A DNA stretch of 10,785 bases from Sphingobium sp. (GTDB lineage: Bacteria; Pseudomonadota; Alphaproteobacteria; Sphingomonadales; Sphingomonadaceae), in assembly GCA_030148625.1 (NCBI GenBank), contig JASBTC010000290.1, positions 1-10,785 on the forward strand. Reading direction: 5' to 3'. Each line of letters starts with the position of its first letter. Position 1 is the first letter of the stretch. A program made the translations under genes and the position numbers. The notes under the pieces are model-generated. The model had not been told where the DNA came from, searched no databases, and worked only from the letters and a program-made list of their open reading frames with translations. This document shows, one piece after another, positions 1 to 7,869 of this stretch.

Positions 1-2870
1 GCCTGTTTGGCGAATTCGACGATCAGGATCGCGTTCTTGGCGGCGAGCGCGATGAGCACGATCAGGCCGATCTGCGTCAGGATGTTGTTGTCCATCCCCC
101 GCAGGTTCACGCCCGCCATTGCCGCGAGCAAGGTCATCGGCACGATCAGGATGATCGCGAGCGGCAGCACCAGGCTTTCGAACTGCGCGGCGAGCACGAG
201 GAAGACGAAGATCACCGCCATGGCGAAGACGATCGCGGCGACGTTGCCGGCGGCCTTCTGCTCGAAGGCGATGCCGGTCCACTCGCTGCGGAAGCCCGAG
301 GGCAGGCTCTTCGCCATCACTTCCATCGTCGCGATCGACTGGCCGGTCGAGAAGCCGCGCGCGGTCTCGCCATCGATCTCGACCGCGGGGAAGAGGTTAT
401 AGCGGGTCACGCGATAGGGGCCGGTCTTGTTCTCGAAGGTCGCGACTGCGCCGATCGGCACCATGCCGCCCGAATTGGACCGCGTCTTCAATTGCGCGAT
501 GTCGGCCGGATCGTCGCGGAACGACGCATCGGCCTGTGCGGTCACGCGGAAGGTGCGGCCGAGCAGGTTGAAGTCGTTGACATAGGCCGAACCCAGATAG
601 ACCTGCAGCGCCTCGAACACGCGGCTTGCCGGTACGCCCAGCATGTCGGCCTTGGCGCGATCGATGTCCGCATAGATGCGCGGGGTGGCGGTGTTGTAGA
701 GCGTGAAGACGTTCATCAGGCCTTTTTCCTGATGGGCGCCGCCGATCACCCCGCCGGCCGCCTGTTCGAGCGCCTGATAGCCCTCGCCATTGCGGTCCTG
801 CACCATCATCCGCCAGCCGCCGCCATTGCCGATGCCCTGGATCACCGGGGGCGGCAGGACAAAGGCCATCGCCTCGTCCATGTCGGCAAGCGCCGCGCGC
901 ATGTCGTTCTCGATATTCGCCTCGGTACGGTCGGTGCCCGCACGTTCGGAGAAGGGCTTGAAGGTGATATAGGCGGCGGCGGCATTGGGCGCCTGGGTGC
1001 CCGACGCGCCGTCGAAACCCGCGAACATCACAGCGGCCTGGGTGCCGGGCACTTCCAGCAGCTTCTTCACCGCCTTTTTGAGCACGCGGTCGGTCTGCTC
1101 GACCGAACTGCCCGGGGGAAGCTGGATCGCGGCAAGCGCATAGCCCTGGTCCTGCGCGGGCACGAAGCCCGCCGGGGTCGCCCAGAACAGGCCGACCGTG
1201 GCGACGACGAGGCCCGCATAGGTGACGAGCATCTTCTTCGGCGCGCCGGCGACGCGATGAGTGAAGTCGCCATACCAGACGCTCAGCCGGTCGAAGCTGG
1301 TGTTGAATCGTTCGCCCGCGCGATAGGCGATCCGCCGCCAGCCGCTTGCCGGTGCTTCGGTCGCCTTGGGCTTGAGCAGCCGGGCGGCGAGCGTGGGGGA
1401 GAGGGTGAGCGACAGGATCAGCGAGATGATCGTGGCGGTCGCGATCGTCACCGCGAACTGGCGATAGAATTCGCCCGAAATGCCGGTGAGGAAGGTGGTC
1501 GGCACGAACACCGCGCACATGACGAGCACGATCGCGACCAGTGCCGCGGACACTTCGTCCATCGATCGATGCGCGGCGTCGCGCGGGTTCATGCCGTGCT
1601 CGATATTGCGTTCGACATTCTCGACGACGACGATCGCGTCGTCGACGACGATACCGATCGCGAGCACCAGCCCGAACAGCGACAATGTGTTGAGCGAATA
1701 GCCGAAGGCCGCGAGCACCGCGAAGGTGCCGATCAGCGAGACCGGGATCGCGATGACCGGGACGATCGCCGCGCGCCAGCTCTGCAGGAAGACGATGATG
1801 ACGAGCACGACGAGCAGCACCGCTTCGAACAGGGTCTTCTGCACGGCGGTGATCGATTCACCGATGAACTCGGTGGGGTTCCAGATGATCCGGTATTCGA
1901 GCCCCTTGGGGAAAGTCTTGGCGGCATCGGCCAGTTCGGACTTGATGCCCATGGCCGCGGCCAGCGCATTGGTGCCGGGCCGCTGGGTGATGCCCATGAT
2001 GATCGAGTCCTGGCCCGACAGATAGGCGTTCACGCCATAATCCTCGGCGCCCAGCTCGACGCGCGCGACGTCGCGCAACCGTGTGATCGCGCCGGCTTCG
2101 TCGGTGCGCACGATGATGTTGGCGAATTCGTCGGCGGTCTTGAAACGGCCCTGGGTCTCGACGTTGATCTGCTGCGCGGCGCCGGTGTCGAAGGGCGGCT
2201 GGCCGACGGTGCCGGCCGCGACCTGGACGTTCTGCGAGCGCAAGGCGGTGACGATGTCGCCTGCCGTCAGGCCAAGCGCTGAAGCGCGGCCCGGATCGAT
2301 CCAGATGCGCATCGCATAGTCGCGCGCGCCGAACACTTGGACGTCGCCGATGCCGTCGACGCGGGTCAGGCGGTCCTTGAGCTGGGTCAATGCGTAGTTG
2401 GAGACATAGCCGCGATCGAGCGAGCCGTCGGGCGACAGCACATTGACCGCCATCAGCCACGACGGAGACGTCTTGCGGACGACGACGCCCTGGCGGCGGA
2501 CTTCTTCGGGCAGGCTCGGTTCGGCCAGCGCGACGCGGTTCTGCACCAGCACCTGCGCGGTATCGAGATTGGTGCCGATCTTGAAGGTCGCGGTGATCGT
2601 CAGCCGGCCGTCGCCGGTCGATTGCGACGACATGTAGAGCATGTTGTCGACGCCGTTGATCTGTTGTTCCAGAGGCGCTGCGACGGTGTCCGCCACCGTC
2701 TCGGCGGAGGCGCCGGGATAATTGGCAGAAACGGTGACCGTCGGCGGCACCACATCGGGATATTGCGAGACCGGCAGCCCGAAATAGGCCGCGGCGCCGA
2801 CGATCGAGATGATGATCGCGATCACGCCCGCGAAGATCGGACGGCGGATGAAGAAATGACTGATGCCCAT
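1..2870 (-). CDS. RND efflux pump inner-membrane transporter, HAE1 family (C-terminus beyond window)
   Basis: This is a proton-driven inner-membrane pump that would export hydrophobic or amphiphilic compounds through a tripartite complex. 956 codons are visible; AcrB-type pumps have about 1,040-1,060, so roughly the last 90-100 residues are missing. The start MGISHFFIRRPIFAGVIAII is the typical family N-terminus, with the first membrane helix. The proton-relay residues are present: the Asp pair in GIVVDDAIVVVEN falls at residues 410-411, and the Lys in AAKNAILIVEFAK at about 945, close to AcrB D407/D408 and K940. The frame is open throughout. The ATG is preceded by a modest AAAGGC. The gene lies 153 bp downstream of the adaptor gene, a gap holding a hairpin repeat. 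MexF/OqxB-like by overall appearance; substrate unknown. An outer-membrane factor gene might follow beyond position 1, but that is not visible. Confidence 0.95.
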   Translation of the reverse strand, partial: MGISHFFIRRPIFAGVIAIIISIVGAAAYFGLPVSQYPDVVPPTVTVSANYPGASAETVADTVAAPLEQQINGVDNMLYMSSQSTGDGRLTITATFKIGTNLDTAQVLVQNRVALAEPSLPEEVRRQGVVVRKTSPSWLMAVNVLSPDGSLDRGYVSNYALTQLKDRLTRVDGIGDVQVFGARDYAMRIWIDPGRASALGLTAGDIVTALRSQNVQVAAGTVGQPPFDTGAAQQINVETQGRFKTADEFANIIVRTDEAGAITRLRDVARVELGAEDYGVNAYLSGQDSIIMGITQRPGTNALAAAMGIKSELADAAKTFPKGLEYRIIWNPTEFIGESITAVQKTLFEAVLLVVLVIIVFLQSWRAAIVPVIAIPVSLIGTFAVLAAFGYSLNTLSLFGLVLAIGIVVDDAIVVVENVERNIEHGMNPRDAAHRSMDEVSAALVAIVLVMCAVFVPTTFLTGISGEFYRQFAVTIATATIISLILSLTLSPTLAARLLKPKATEAPASGWRRIAYRAGERFNTSFDRLSVWYGDFTHRVAGAPKKMLVTYAGLVVATVGLFWATPAGFVPAQDQGYALAAIQLPPGSSVEQTDRVLKKAVKKLLEVPGTQAAVMFAGFDGASGTQAPNAAAAYITFKPFSERAGTDRTEANIENDMRAALADMDEAMAFVLPPPVIQGIGNGGGWRMMVQDRNGEGYQALEQAAGGVIGGAHQEKGLMNVFTLYNTATPRIYADIDRAKADMLGVPASRVFEALQVYLGSAYVNDFNLLGRTFRVTAQADASFRDDPADIAQLKTRSNSGGMVPIGAVATFENKTGPYRVTRYNLFPAVEIDGETARGFSTGQSIATMEVMAKSLPSGFRSEWTGIAFEQKAAGNVAAIVFAMAVIFVFLVLAAQFESLVLPLAIILIVPMTLLAAMAGVNLRGMDNNILTQIGLIVLIALAAKNAILIVEFAKQ

Positions 2871-2915
2871 GGCTTTTGCCTTTGTTTTTTGTGCCTGATC
2901 GTATCGCCCTGGGGA

Positions 2916-3010
2916 CCGCCCGGGCCGGGCTCGTCGAAACCTTGTCGCTCTGGCCCGATAGTGGCGCCGGAGCGGCAAGGAGAGGGACTCGACGGGCTCA
3001 GCCCGGACGG
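2916..3010. repeat. Imperfect inverted-repeat (REP-like) element between adaptor and pump genes
   Basis: The outer arms 2916-2940 and 2986-3010 match at 19 of 25 positions when one is reverse-complemented. An inner stem joins 2941-2953 to 2967-2979 (11 of 13), with a 6-nt bulge at 2980-2985, so most of 2916-3010 can fold into one long hairpin in the efflux transcript. The arm begins CCGYCCGGGC and contains CGTCGA, which resembles short dispersed palindromes that I associate with sphingomonad genomes (recalled, not searched). It has no T-tract and is not a classical terminator. It fills most of the 2871-3023 gap, which holds no gene. Confidence 0.65.
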
Positions 3011-3023
3011 GGCGGGGAACCGA

Positions 3024-4331
3024 TCATCGCGCCAGCGTCGCTTGTGACGCCGATGGCGTCTGAACCGGGGTTGTCGATGGCTTGAACGATGCCGGCGGAT
3101 CGATCTTGCCGATGCGCGCATTCACCTTGCTGCCCGGCATCGCGAACTGCAGGCCCTGGATGACCACGCGGTCGTCGGCCTTCAGCCCCGAGCGGATGCT
3201 GCGCAGGCCGCCGACCAGCGGGCCGGGTACGACCTCGCGCGCCGCGACCGTGCCGTCCTTCGCCACCACGAAGACCACGCGGCGCGCCTGATCGGTGCGG
3301 ACGGCGGCATCGGGGATCAGCAGCGCCTGTGCGGACCCGCCATCGGTCAGCCGCATATTGCCGAACATGCCGGGCGCGATGAAATAGTCGGGATTGTCGA
3401 TCACCGCGCGGCCGCGCATCGTGCCGGACTTGGGATCTATAGCGTTGTCGGTGAAATCGACCTTGCCCGACCAGCTGTAATCGGCCTCGTCCTGCAGCTT
3501 GATCTGGACCTGCTGCGCCTCGCTGCCGCCCTTCTGCCTGTCGCGAAGACCCTTCAGGTACAACGCCTCCGAACCGTCGAAGGTGAAGTAGATGGGATCG
3601 AGCGCGAGCACCGTCGTCAGCATCGATTCATTGGCACCGACGAGATTGCCGACATCGACCCGGCGATCGGAGATGCGGCCGGTCACCGGCGAGCGGATCT
3701 GGGTGAATTCCAGATCGAGCTGACGGCTGCGGACCAGAGCCTGTGCGGCGGCGACGCCGGCCTCGCCCGAGCGCATCGCGGCGCGGAGTGAATCGACTTC
3801 TTCCTGGCTCACCGCTTCGTCGCTGATCAGCCGTGCGGCACGGGCATATTCACTGCGGGCTAGGGCAAGCTGGGTCTGCGCCGACGCGGCGCGCGCGCGC
3901 GCCTCGGCAAGCGCCGCCGTGAAGGGGCGCTGGTCGATGGTGAAGAGCAGCTGACCTCTCTGGACGATGTCACCATCCTTGAAGTGGACCGCGGTGAGCT
4001 GGCCCGAGACGCGCGGGCGGATCTCGACCGCCTGGCTCGCTTCGAACCGGCCGGTATAATCGTCCCATTCGGTGATGGCGCGCTGCAGCGGCTGGCTGAC
4101 GGTGACATTGGGTGGCGGCGGCGCGTCGGCCTGCGCTTCTCCGCCACCGAAACCCTTCACCCCGGCAAAGGCGGCGGCGGCGATCAGAACGGCAACGATG
4201 CCGGTCTGCGTCTTGCGCTGCACGCCCCAGGGAAGGCGCTTTTGCGGTGCGGAGGTGTCCGCGCCGTTGGGCTGTTCCTCCGGCTGGTTGTCGACGGGTT
4301 CGCGGTCGCGATCGGGGAATGACTTGTACAT
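3024..4331 (-). CDS. RND efflux periplasmic adaptor (membrane fusion protein), MexE/AcrA type
   Basis: A 435-aa periplasmic adaptor that would link the RND pump encoded next to it to an outer-membrane channel. Residues 1-42 are hydrophilic and probably cytoplasmic. One hydrophobic segment at about 43-58 would anchor it in the inner membrane; no lipobox cysteine is seen. The first lipoyl half is about 98-135 (VEIRPRVSGQL, FKDGDIVQRGQLLFTID). An Ala/Arg-rich alpha-hairpin follows at about 138-200, then the second lipoyl half (IRSPVTGRISDRRVDVGNLV) and beta-barrel region (LDPIYFTFDGSEALYL). The tail after about residue 410 is low-complexity, rich in Pro, Ser and Thr. I chose the ATG at 4331 because GAAAGG lies 7 nt upstream and overlaps the stop of the preceding gene; an in-frame upstream extension to 4685 is a shadow of that gene. 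Confidence 0.93.
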   Translation of the reverse strand: MYKSFPDRDREPVDNQPEEQPNGADTSAPQKRLPWGVQRKTQTGIVAVLIAAAAFAGVKGFGGGEAQADAPPPPNVTVSQPLQRAITEWDDYTGRFEASQAVEIRPRVSGQLTAVHFKDGDIVQRGQLLFTIDQRPFTAALAEARARAASAQTQLALARSEYARAARLISDEAVSQEEVDSLRAAMRSGEAGVAAAQALVRSRQLDLEFTQIRSPVTGRISDRRVDVGNLVGANESMLTTVLALDPIYFTFDGSEALYLKGLRDRQKGGSEAQQVQIKLQDEADYSWSGKVDFTDNAIDPKSGTMRGRAVIDNPDYFIAPGMFGNMRLTDGGSAQALLIPDAAVRTDQARRVVFVVAKDGTVAAREVVPGPLVGGLRSIRSGLKADDRVVIQGLQFAMPGSKVNARIGKIDPPASFKPSTTPVQTPSASQATLAR

Positions 4332-4342
4332 GGGTACGCCTT

Positions 4343-4708
4343 TCAGCGGGAGAGGGAGGAAAGAGCGGACACCGCGCGGCGCGAGAAGCCGGCGGCAAGA
4401 AAGGCATCGATCTCGTAGGCCGGCAGCCGGTCGCGCAGATACCGTGCAACCACGGCGAAACGCCGCAGCGCCTCCAGCCTGGGGTTGGCGAGCGGATTGG
4501 GACGACGGATGCCGAACAGCGCCTCGGCGATCCGCACGAAGCGCGTGCGCGGGCGAACGCTCCAGGCCGTATCGCGCGCTGCAAGTGCCAGCACATGCAG
4601 CTCGAGCGCGGTGAAGACTGGCTCTGGTCCGGGCGCGGCCGTTTTCGTCTCGTCCGCCTGTTGAGCGGCGACGCCAAAAGGCCACCCGTCGAAGGCACGA
4701 TAGGCCAT
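4343..4708 (-). CDS. Uncharacterised 121-aa protein, first gene of the efflux operon
   Basis: I do not recognise a family. The ATG at 4708 has a strong GGGAG 8 nt upstream, and the stop lies 11 nt before the adaptor start, whose ribosome binding site overlaps it; this supports a real, co-transcribed gene. The protein is predicted cytoplasmic: no signal peptide and no convincing membrane segment. Residues about 30-47 (PVFTALELHVLALAARDT) and 78-105 look helical. The middle is basic, with RPRTRF, GIRRPNPLANPRLEALRRF and RYLRDRLP, and the C-terminus is RRAVSALSSLSR. The N-terminal 29 residues look poorly structured. Because the predicted promoter and operators lie directly upstream, it should be induced together with the pump. 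It could be an accessory or regulatory factor, but nothing in the sequence assigns a function. Confidence 0.8.
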   Translation of the reverse strand: MAYRAFDGWPFGVAAQQADETKTAAPGPEPVFTALELHVLALAARDTAWSVRPRTRFVRIAEALFGIRRPNPLANPRLEALRRFAVVARYLRDRLPAYEIDAFLAAGFSRRAVSALSSLSR

Positions 4709-4753
4709 CGGAGCAACTCCCTGTTCTGATCTGTCTCTAAGTCCGAATCGGAG

Positions 4754-4796
4754 TGTTACCGATCGGTACGTTTCTAATAGGTACCGATCGGTAACA
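4754..4796. promoter_or_regulatory. Paired palindromic operator, probable TetR-regulator binding sites
   Basis: The two 16-bp arms, 4754-4769 (TGTTACCGATCGGTAC) and 4781-4796 (GTACCGATCGGTAACA), are exact reverse complements separated by 11 bp. Each arm contains the perfect 12-bp palindrome TACCGATCGGTA, so each could bind one repressor dimer. The arm centres are 27 bp apart, between 2.5 and 3 helical turns. The position between a divergent TetR-family gene and the efflux operon, overlapping the operon's best promoter, makes this the likely operator. That the neighbouring regulator binds here is inference. Confidence 0.85.
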
Positions 4797-4802
4797 TGGC
4801 AA
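4774..4802 (-). promoter_or_regulatory. Predicted sigma-70 promoter of the efflux operon
   Basis: On the minus strand TTGCCA (-35, plus positions 4797-4802; 5 of 6 to consensus) and TATTAG (-10, 4774-4779; 4 of 6) are separated by exactly 17 bp. One 16-bp operator arm fills that spacer. The predicted start near 4767 falls inside the other arm, giving a leader of about 59 nt before the ATG at 4708. Bound repressor would cover both the spacer and the start point. Confidence 0.7.
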
Positions 4803-4879
4803 GCGTTTTTCTGCTGCGCTTGCGAAATGGGCGATGATAGAAAAGCTTACAAGGGTGAAAGCAGGCTTGTATATTGACG

Positions 4880-4885
4880 TATAAT
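4880..4885 (+). promoter_or_regulatory. Possible -10 hexamer (TATAAT) towards the TetR-family gene
   Basis: A perfect TATAAT lies in the AT-rich centre of the divergent gap, about 120 bp upstream of the tetR-like start. No good -35 sits at the right distance (the hexamer 17 bp upstream is GAAAGC). A weaker alternative, TTGCAC at 4948-4953 with TACATC 17 bp later, lies closer to the gene and overlaps the third operator-like site. Which of these is used cannot be decided here. Confidence 0.3.
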
Positions 4886-4958
4886 CAACATCTTATGGCC
4901 ATGGATGGGACGGTGATGGTGGATGTCGTTCATCACAGGTGCACGATTTGCACTTTAG

Positions 4959-4974
4959 GTACCGTTCTGTTACA
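4959..4974. promoter_or_regulatory. Degenerate third operator-like site upstream of the TetR-family gene
   Basis: The 16-bp sequence GTACCGTTCTGTTACA matches the perfect operator arm at 13 of 16 positions and keeps the outer GTACCG and ACA ends. It ends 29 bp before the ATG of the tetR-like gene, a suitable place for weaker autorepression. Confidence 0.55.
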
Positions 4975-5003
4975 TCTTTTTAAACCGCACGGACGCTCTT
5001 TGA

Positions 5004-5615
5004 ATGAAGACCAAGACCGTTGACCTTGATGCCGACTGCGTCTGCGAACCCCGCAAGGGCGCAGGTCTGCGCATTTTCGAGACTGCACGAGAGCTTTTCT
5101 ACAAGCGCGGCATTCGCGCAGTGGGTGTCGACGAGATCGTCTGCCAGGCAGGCGTGACCAAGCCGAGCCTCTATCGCAGCTACGAATCCAAGGATGCGCT
5201 GGTGGCCGCCTGTCTCGAATCCTATGTCGAGGAAAGCTGCGCGGAGATCGATGCCGCGGTCGATGCGGCGGGCGAGAATCCCCGCGATCAGCTTCGCGCC
5301 ATCGTCGCGCATTATGCGATCCAGATGACGAGCCCCGATTTTCGCGGTTGCCCGATGTCCAACACCGCGGTCGAGTTTCCCGAACATAGCCATCCGGGCC
5401 GGCCGGTGGTGGAGGATTGCAAGGTCGCCTTTCGCAGCCGGCTTGTCGAGATCACCCGGCGCATGGATGTGCGCGAGCCCGAGGCATTGGCGGACGGATT
5501 GCTGATGCTGATCGAAGGCGCGTACAGCACCCATCATGTCTTTGGCAGCCAGGGCCCGGCCCTGACCTTGGTCCGCGCCGCCGATGCATTGATCGGGGCC
5601 TACGGGCCGCGCTGA
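5004..5615 (+). CDS. TetR/AcrR-family transcriptional repressor, probable regulator of the efflux operon
   Basis: A 203-aa cytoplasmic DNA-binding regulator. The N-terminal helix-turn-helix spans about residues 22-68: RIFETARELFYKRGIRAVGVDEIV, then the recognition-helix segment VTKPSLYRSYESKDAL at 51-66. The ligand domain has the signature FRGCPMSNTAVEFPEHSHPG at about 113-132, common in one TetR C-terminal subgroup. Length is normal for the family. It has seven cysteines (12, 14, 47, 70, 79, 116, 139), including a Cys-Val-Cys pair ahead of the HTH. The ATG is preceded only by a weak GGA about 10 nt upstream, which fits low expression. Divergence from the pump operon and the shared operators argue for local repression released by a pump substrate; the ligand is unknown. 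Confidence 0.93.
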   Translation: MKTKTVDLDADCVCEPRKGAGLRIFETARELFYKRGIRAVGVDEIVCQAGVTKPSLYRSYESKDALVAACLESYVEESCAEIDAAVDAAGENPRDQLRAIVAHYAIQMTSPDFRGCPMSNTAVEFPEHSHPGRPVVEDCKVAFRSRLVEITRRMDVREPEALADGLLMLIEGAYSTHHVFGSQGPALTLVRAADALIGAYGPR

Positions 5616-5618
5616 GCG

Positions 5619-5646
5619 GGTGGGGGCATTTCACACCCTGCCCACC
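5619..5646 (+). terminator. Weak hairpin directly after the TetR-family gene
   Basis: GGTGGGGGCA (5619-5628) can pair with TGCCCACC (5639-5646) if two G residues bulge, beginning 4 nt after the stop codon. No T-run follows, so it is at best a poor intrinsic terminator. Confidence 0.25.
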
Positions 5647-5696
5647 TACCACGCCCAACATCAGGCAGCGATGTCCCGATCGCGATGCAATAGAAC

Positions 5697-5769
5697 CCGT
5701 TCGTGTCGAGCGAAGTCGAGACACGCTGCGCCGCGACCAACGTCCCTCGACTTCGCTCGGGACAAACGG
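5697..5769. repeat. 29-bp inverted repeat (sphingomonad REP-like element) between convergent genes
   Basis: The arms 5697-5725 and 5741-5769 match at 24 of 29 positions after reverse complementing, around a 15-bp spacer. The core CGAGCGAAGTCGAG is identical in both arms, with CCGTT at the outer ends. From memory this looks like a palindrome widely scattered between genes in sphingomonads; I have not searched it. It could also limit read-through between the converging tetR-like and fad genes. The rest of 5616-5847 holds no gene. Confidence 0.7.
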
Positions 5770-5782
5770 AAGGGGAGGCGAC

Positions 5783-5801
5783 CCGGTTCGAGCTGAACCG
5801 G
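5783..5801. terminator. Perfect 7-bp hairpin in the convergent gap
   Basis: CCGGTTC and GAACCGG flank a 5-nt loop. On the minus strand it lies 47 nt past the stop of the fad gene. No T-tract follows on either strand, so a terminator role is uncertain. Confidence 0.3.
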
Positions 5802-5847
5802 ATCACCTTCCGAGCCGGCTGGTGACGCCATCTCCCTCGAAATCGTT

Positions 5848-7869
5848 CTAGTTGAACCGCCCTTTGCTCGCAGCCTTCTCCGCAAGCAGCGGCGCGATCG
5901 CGAAGCCGTGCTTCTCCAGCCCGGCCTTGATCTTGTCGGCGCCTTCGAGGTCCGCCCAGAACATCGGGCCGCCGCGATAGACCGGCCAGCCATAGCCATA
6001 GACCCAGACGACATCGATGTCCGATGCGCGCTGCGCCATCTTCTCTTCCAGAATCAGGGCGCCTTCGTTGACCATCGAGTAGAGCGTCCGCTCGATGATT
6101 TCCTCGTCGCTGATCTCGCGCTTCACCGCGCCCGACTTGGCGGAGAAATCGTCGATGATCGCCTGGACCTCGGCGCTGGGCGAGGGGTTCCGCTTCTCGT
6201 CATAATCGTAGAAGCCCTTGCCGGTCTTCTGGCCCCAGCGGCCGACGGCGCACAATGCGTCGCGGACATTCTCGATGCGGGCAGGGTCGCGATGCCAGCC
6301 GATATCGACACCGGCGAGGTCGCTCATCTGGAACGGACCCATCGGCATGCCGAAATCGACATGGACCTTGTCGATCTGCTGCGGCGTGGCGCCTTCCATC
6401 AGCAGCTTCATCGCCTCGATCTGGCGGGGCTTCAGCATGCGGTTGCCGATGAAACCATCGCAGACGCCCGCGACGACCGCGACCTTCTTGATCTTCTTGG
6501 CCACCGCCATCGCGGTCGCCAGCACGTCGGGTGCGGTCTTGGCGCCGCGCACGACCTCGAGCAGCTTCATGACGTTGGCGGGCGAGAAGAAATGCAGGCC
6601 GAGCACGTCCTGCGGGCGGCTGGTCGACGCCGCGATCTCGTTCACATCGAGATAGCTGGTGTTGGACGCCAGGATCGCACCGGGCTTGGCGATCGCGTCG
6701 AGCTTGCCGAACACCTCTTTCTTGACGTCCATATTCTCGAACACGGCTTCGATGATCAGGTCGCAATCGGCAAGGTCGGCCATGTCGAGCGTCGGGGTGA
6801 GGATGCCCATCGCGGCTTCGACCTGTTCGGGTTTCATCCGGCCTTTGGCGGCGCTCGCCTCGTAATTCTTGCGGATGACGCCGACGCCGCGCTCGAGCGC
6901 GTCCTGCTTCATTTCCAGGATCGTCACCGGAATGCCCGCGCTCAGGAAGTTCATCGAGATGCCGCCGCCCATCGTGCCGGCGCCGATCATGCCGACCTTG
7001 CGGATGTCACGCAGCTTCGTGTCTTCCGGCACGTCGTCGATCTTCGATGCCTTGCGCTCGGAGAAGAAGATATGGCGCTGGGCGGCGGACTGGCTGCCCA
7101 TCATCAGTTTCATGAATTCCTGGCGTTCGAATGCGATGCCGTCCTGGAAGGGCAGGCGCGTGGCCGCTTCGACACAGGCGATGTTGGCGGCCGGGGCGTC
7201 GAAACCGCGGAACTTCTTCGCATTGGCCTTGGTGAAGGTCTCGATATAGGCGGGATCGCCCTTGACCGGCAATTCGCTCGACTTGCGCGGCCCCTTGGCG
7301 ATGCATTCGCGCGCATAGGCGATCGCCGTCTCCGCGAGCTTGCCTTCCTCGGCCACCAGATCGACGAGCCCCAGGCTTTCCGCCTTGGCCGCACTCACCG
7401 GATTGCCCGTCGCGCACATCTCGACGGCGGCCTCGATCCCGGCGACGCGCGGCAGGCGCTGGGTGCCGCCGGCCCCGGGCAGAAGGCCCAGCTTCACTTC
7501 CGGCACGCCGAGCTGGGCGGACGGAACGGCGACCCGGTAATGGCAGGACAAAGCGGTTTCGAGTCCGCCGCCCAGCGCGGTGCCGTGGATCGCGGCAATT
7601 ACGGGCTTGGTGCTCGCTTCGATCAGGTCGACCAGGGCGGGCAGGCTCGGCTCGACCGGGGCCTTGGTGAATTCGGTGATGTCGGCTCCGGCGAAGAAGG
7701 TGCGGCCGTCGCAGCGGATGACCACCGCCTTCACGGCATCATCGCCCAGCGCTTCCTCTATCCCGGCCTGGAGCCCCTGGCGGACGGCGGCGCCGAGCGC
7801 ATTCACCGGCGGGTTGTTGGAGATGATGACGAGTATTTCGCCATGACGTTCGGTGGTGACGATGGACAT
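5848..7869 (-). CDS. Bifunctional enoyl-CoA hydratase / 3-hydroxyacyl-CoA dehydrogenase (FadJ/FadB alpha-type)
   Basis: A 673-aa cytoplasmic beta-oxidation enzyme that hydrates trans-2-enoyl-CoA and then oxidises the 3-hydroxyacyl-CoA with NAD+. The crotonase domain is about residues 1-190. Its catalytic glutamates are E104 ([10 protein letters not shown]) and E124 (GVPEVKLG), 20 apart as in E. coli FadB, and FFAGADI supplies the oxyanion region. The NAD-binding domain starts near 290 with [13 protein letters not shown]. The dehydrogenase pair is H426 ([11 protein letters not shown]) and E438 (KLLEVV). The C-terminal 3HCDH domains run from about 470 to the end. The length is a little short of E. 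coli FadB/FadJ (about 715-730). I chose the ATG at 7869 because GGAGG lies 4 nt upstream. No thiolase gene is in the window. It is not tightly coupled to the upstream hydrolase gene (255-bp gap). Confidence 0.95.
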   Translation of the reverse strand: MSIVTTERHGEILVIISNNPPVNALGAAVRQGLQAGIEEALGDDAVKAVVIRCDGRTFFAGADITEFTKAPVEPSLPALVDLIEASTKPVIAAIHGTALGGGLETALSCHYRVAVPSAQLGVPEVKLGLLPGAGGTQRLPRVAGIEAAVEMCATGNPVSAAKAESLGLVDLVAEEGKLAETAIAYARECIAKGPRKSSELPVKGDPAYIETFTKANAKKFRGFDAPAANIACVEAATRLPFQDGIAFERQEFMKLMMGSQSAAQRHIFFSERKASKIDDVPEDTKLRDIRKVGMIGAGTMGGGISMNFLSAGIPVTILEMKQDALERGVGVIRKNYEASAAKGRMKPEQVEAAMGILTPTLDMADLADCDLIIEAVFENMDVKKEVFGKLDAIAKPGAILASNTSYLDVNEIAASTSRPQDVLGLHFFSPANVMKLLEVVRGAKTAPDVLATAMAVAKKIKKVAVVAGVCDGFIGNRMLKPRQIEAMKLLMEGATPQQIDKVHVDFGMPMGPFQMSDLAGVDIGWHRDPARIENVRDALCAVGRWGQKTGKGFYDYDEKRNPSPSAEVQAIIDDFSAKSGAVKREISDEEIIERTLYSMVNEGALILEEKMAQRASDIDVVWVYGYGWPVYRGGPMFWADLEGADKIKAGLEKHGFAIAPLLAEKAASKGRFN

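Noticed and set aside
492..2282. A 596-codon plus-strand frame antisense to the RND pump gene.
   Set aside because: The minus-strand pump frame is continuous and conserved here. The antisense product is a low-complexity Asp/Arg/His/Glu-rich sequence typical of shadows in high-GC genes.
4343..4685. A longer adaptor starting at 4685 instead of 4331.
   Set aside because: The extension is in the wrong frame over the 121-aa gene, is Arg/Ala-rich without family similarity, and the start at 4331 has a good ribosome binding site.
5795..5811. GAACCGGATCACCTTCC, which looks a little like the 3' end of 16S rRNA.
   Set aside because: The match is short and imperfect, with no rRNA sequence around it; it is better explained as part of local hairpins.
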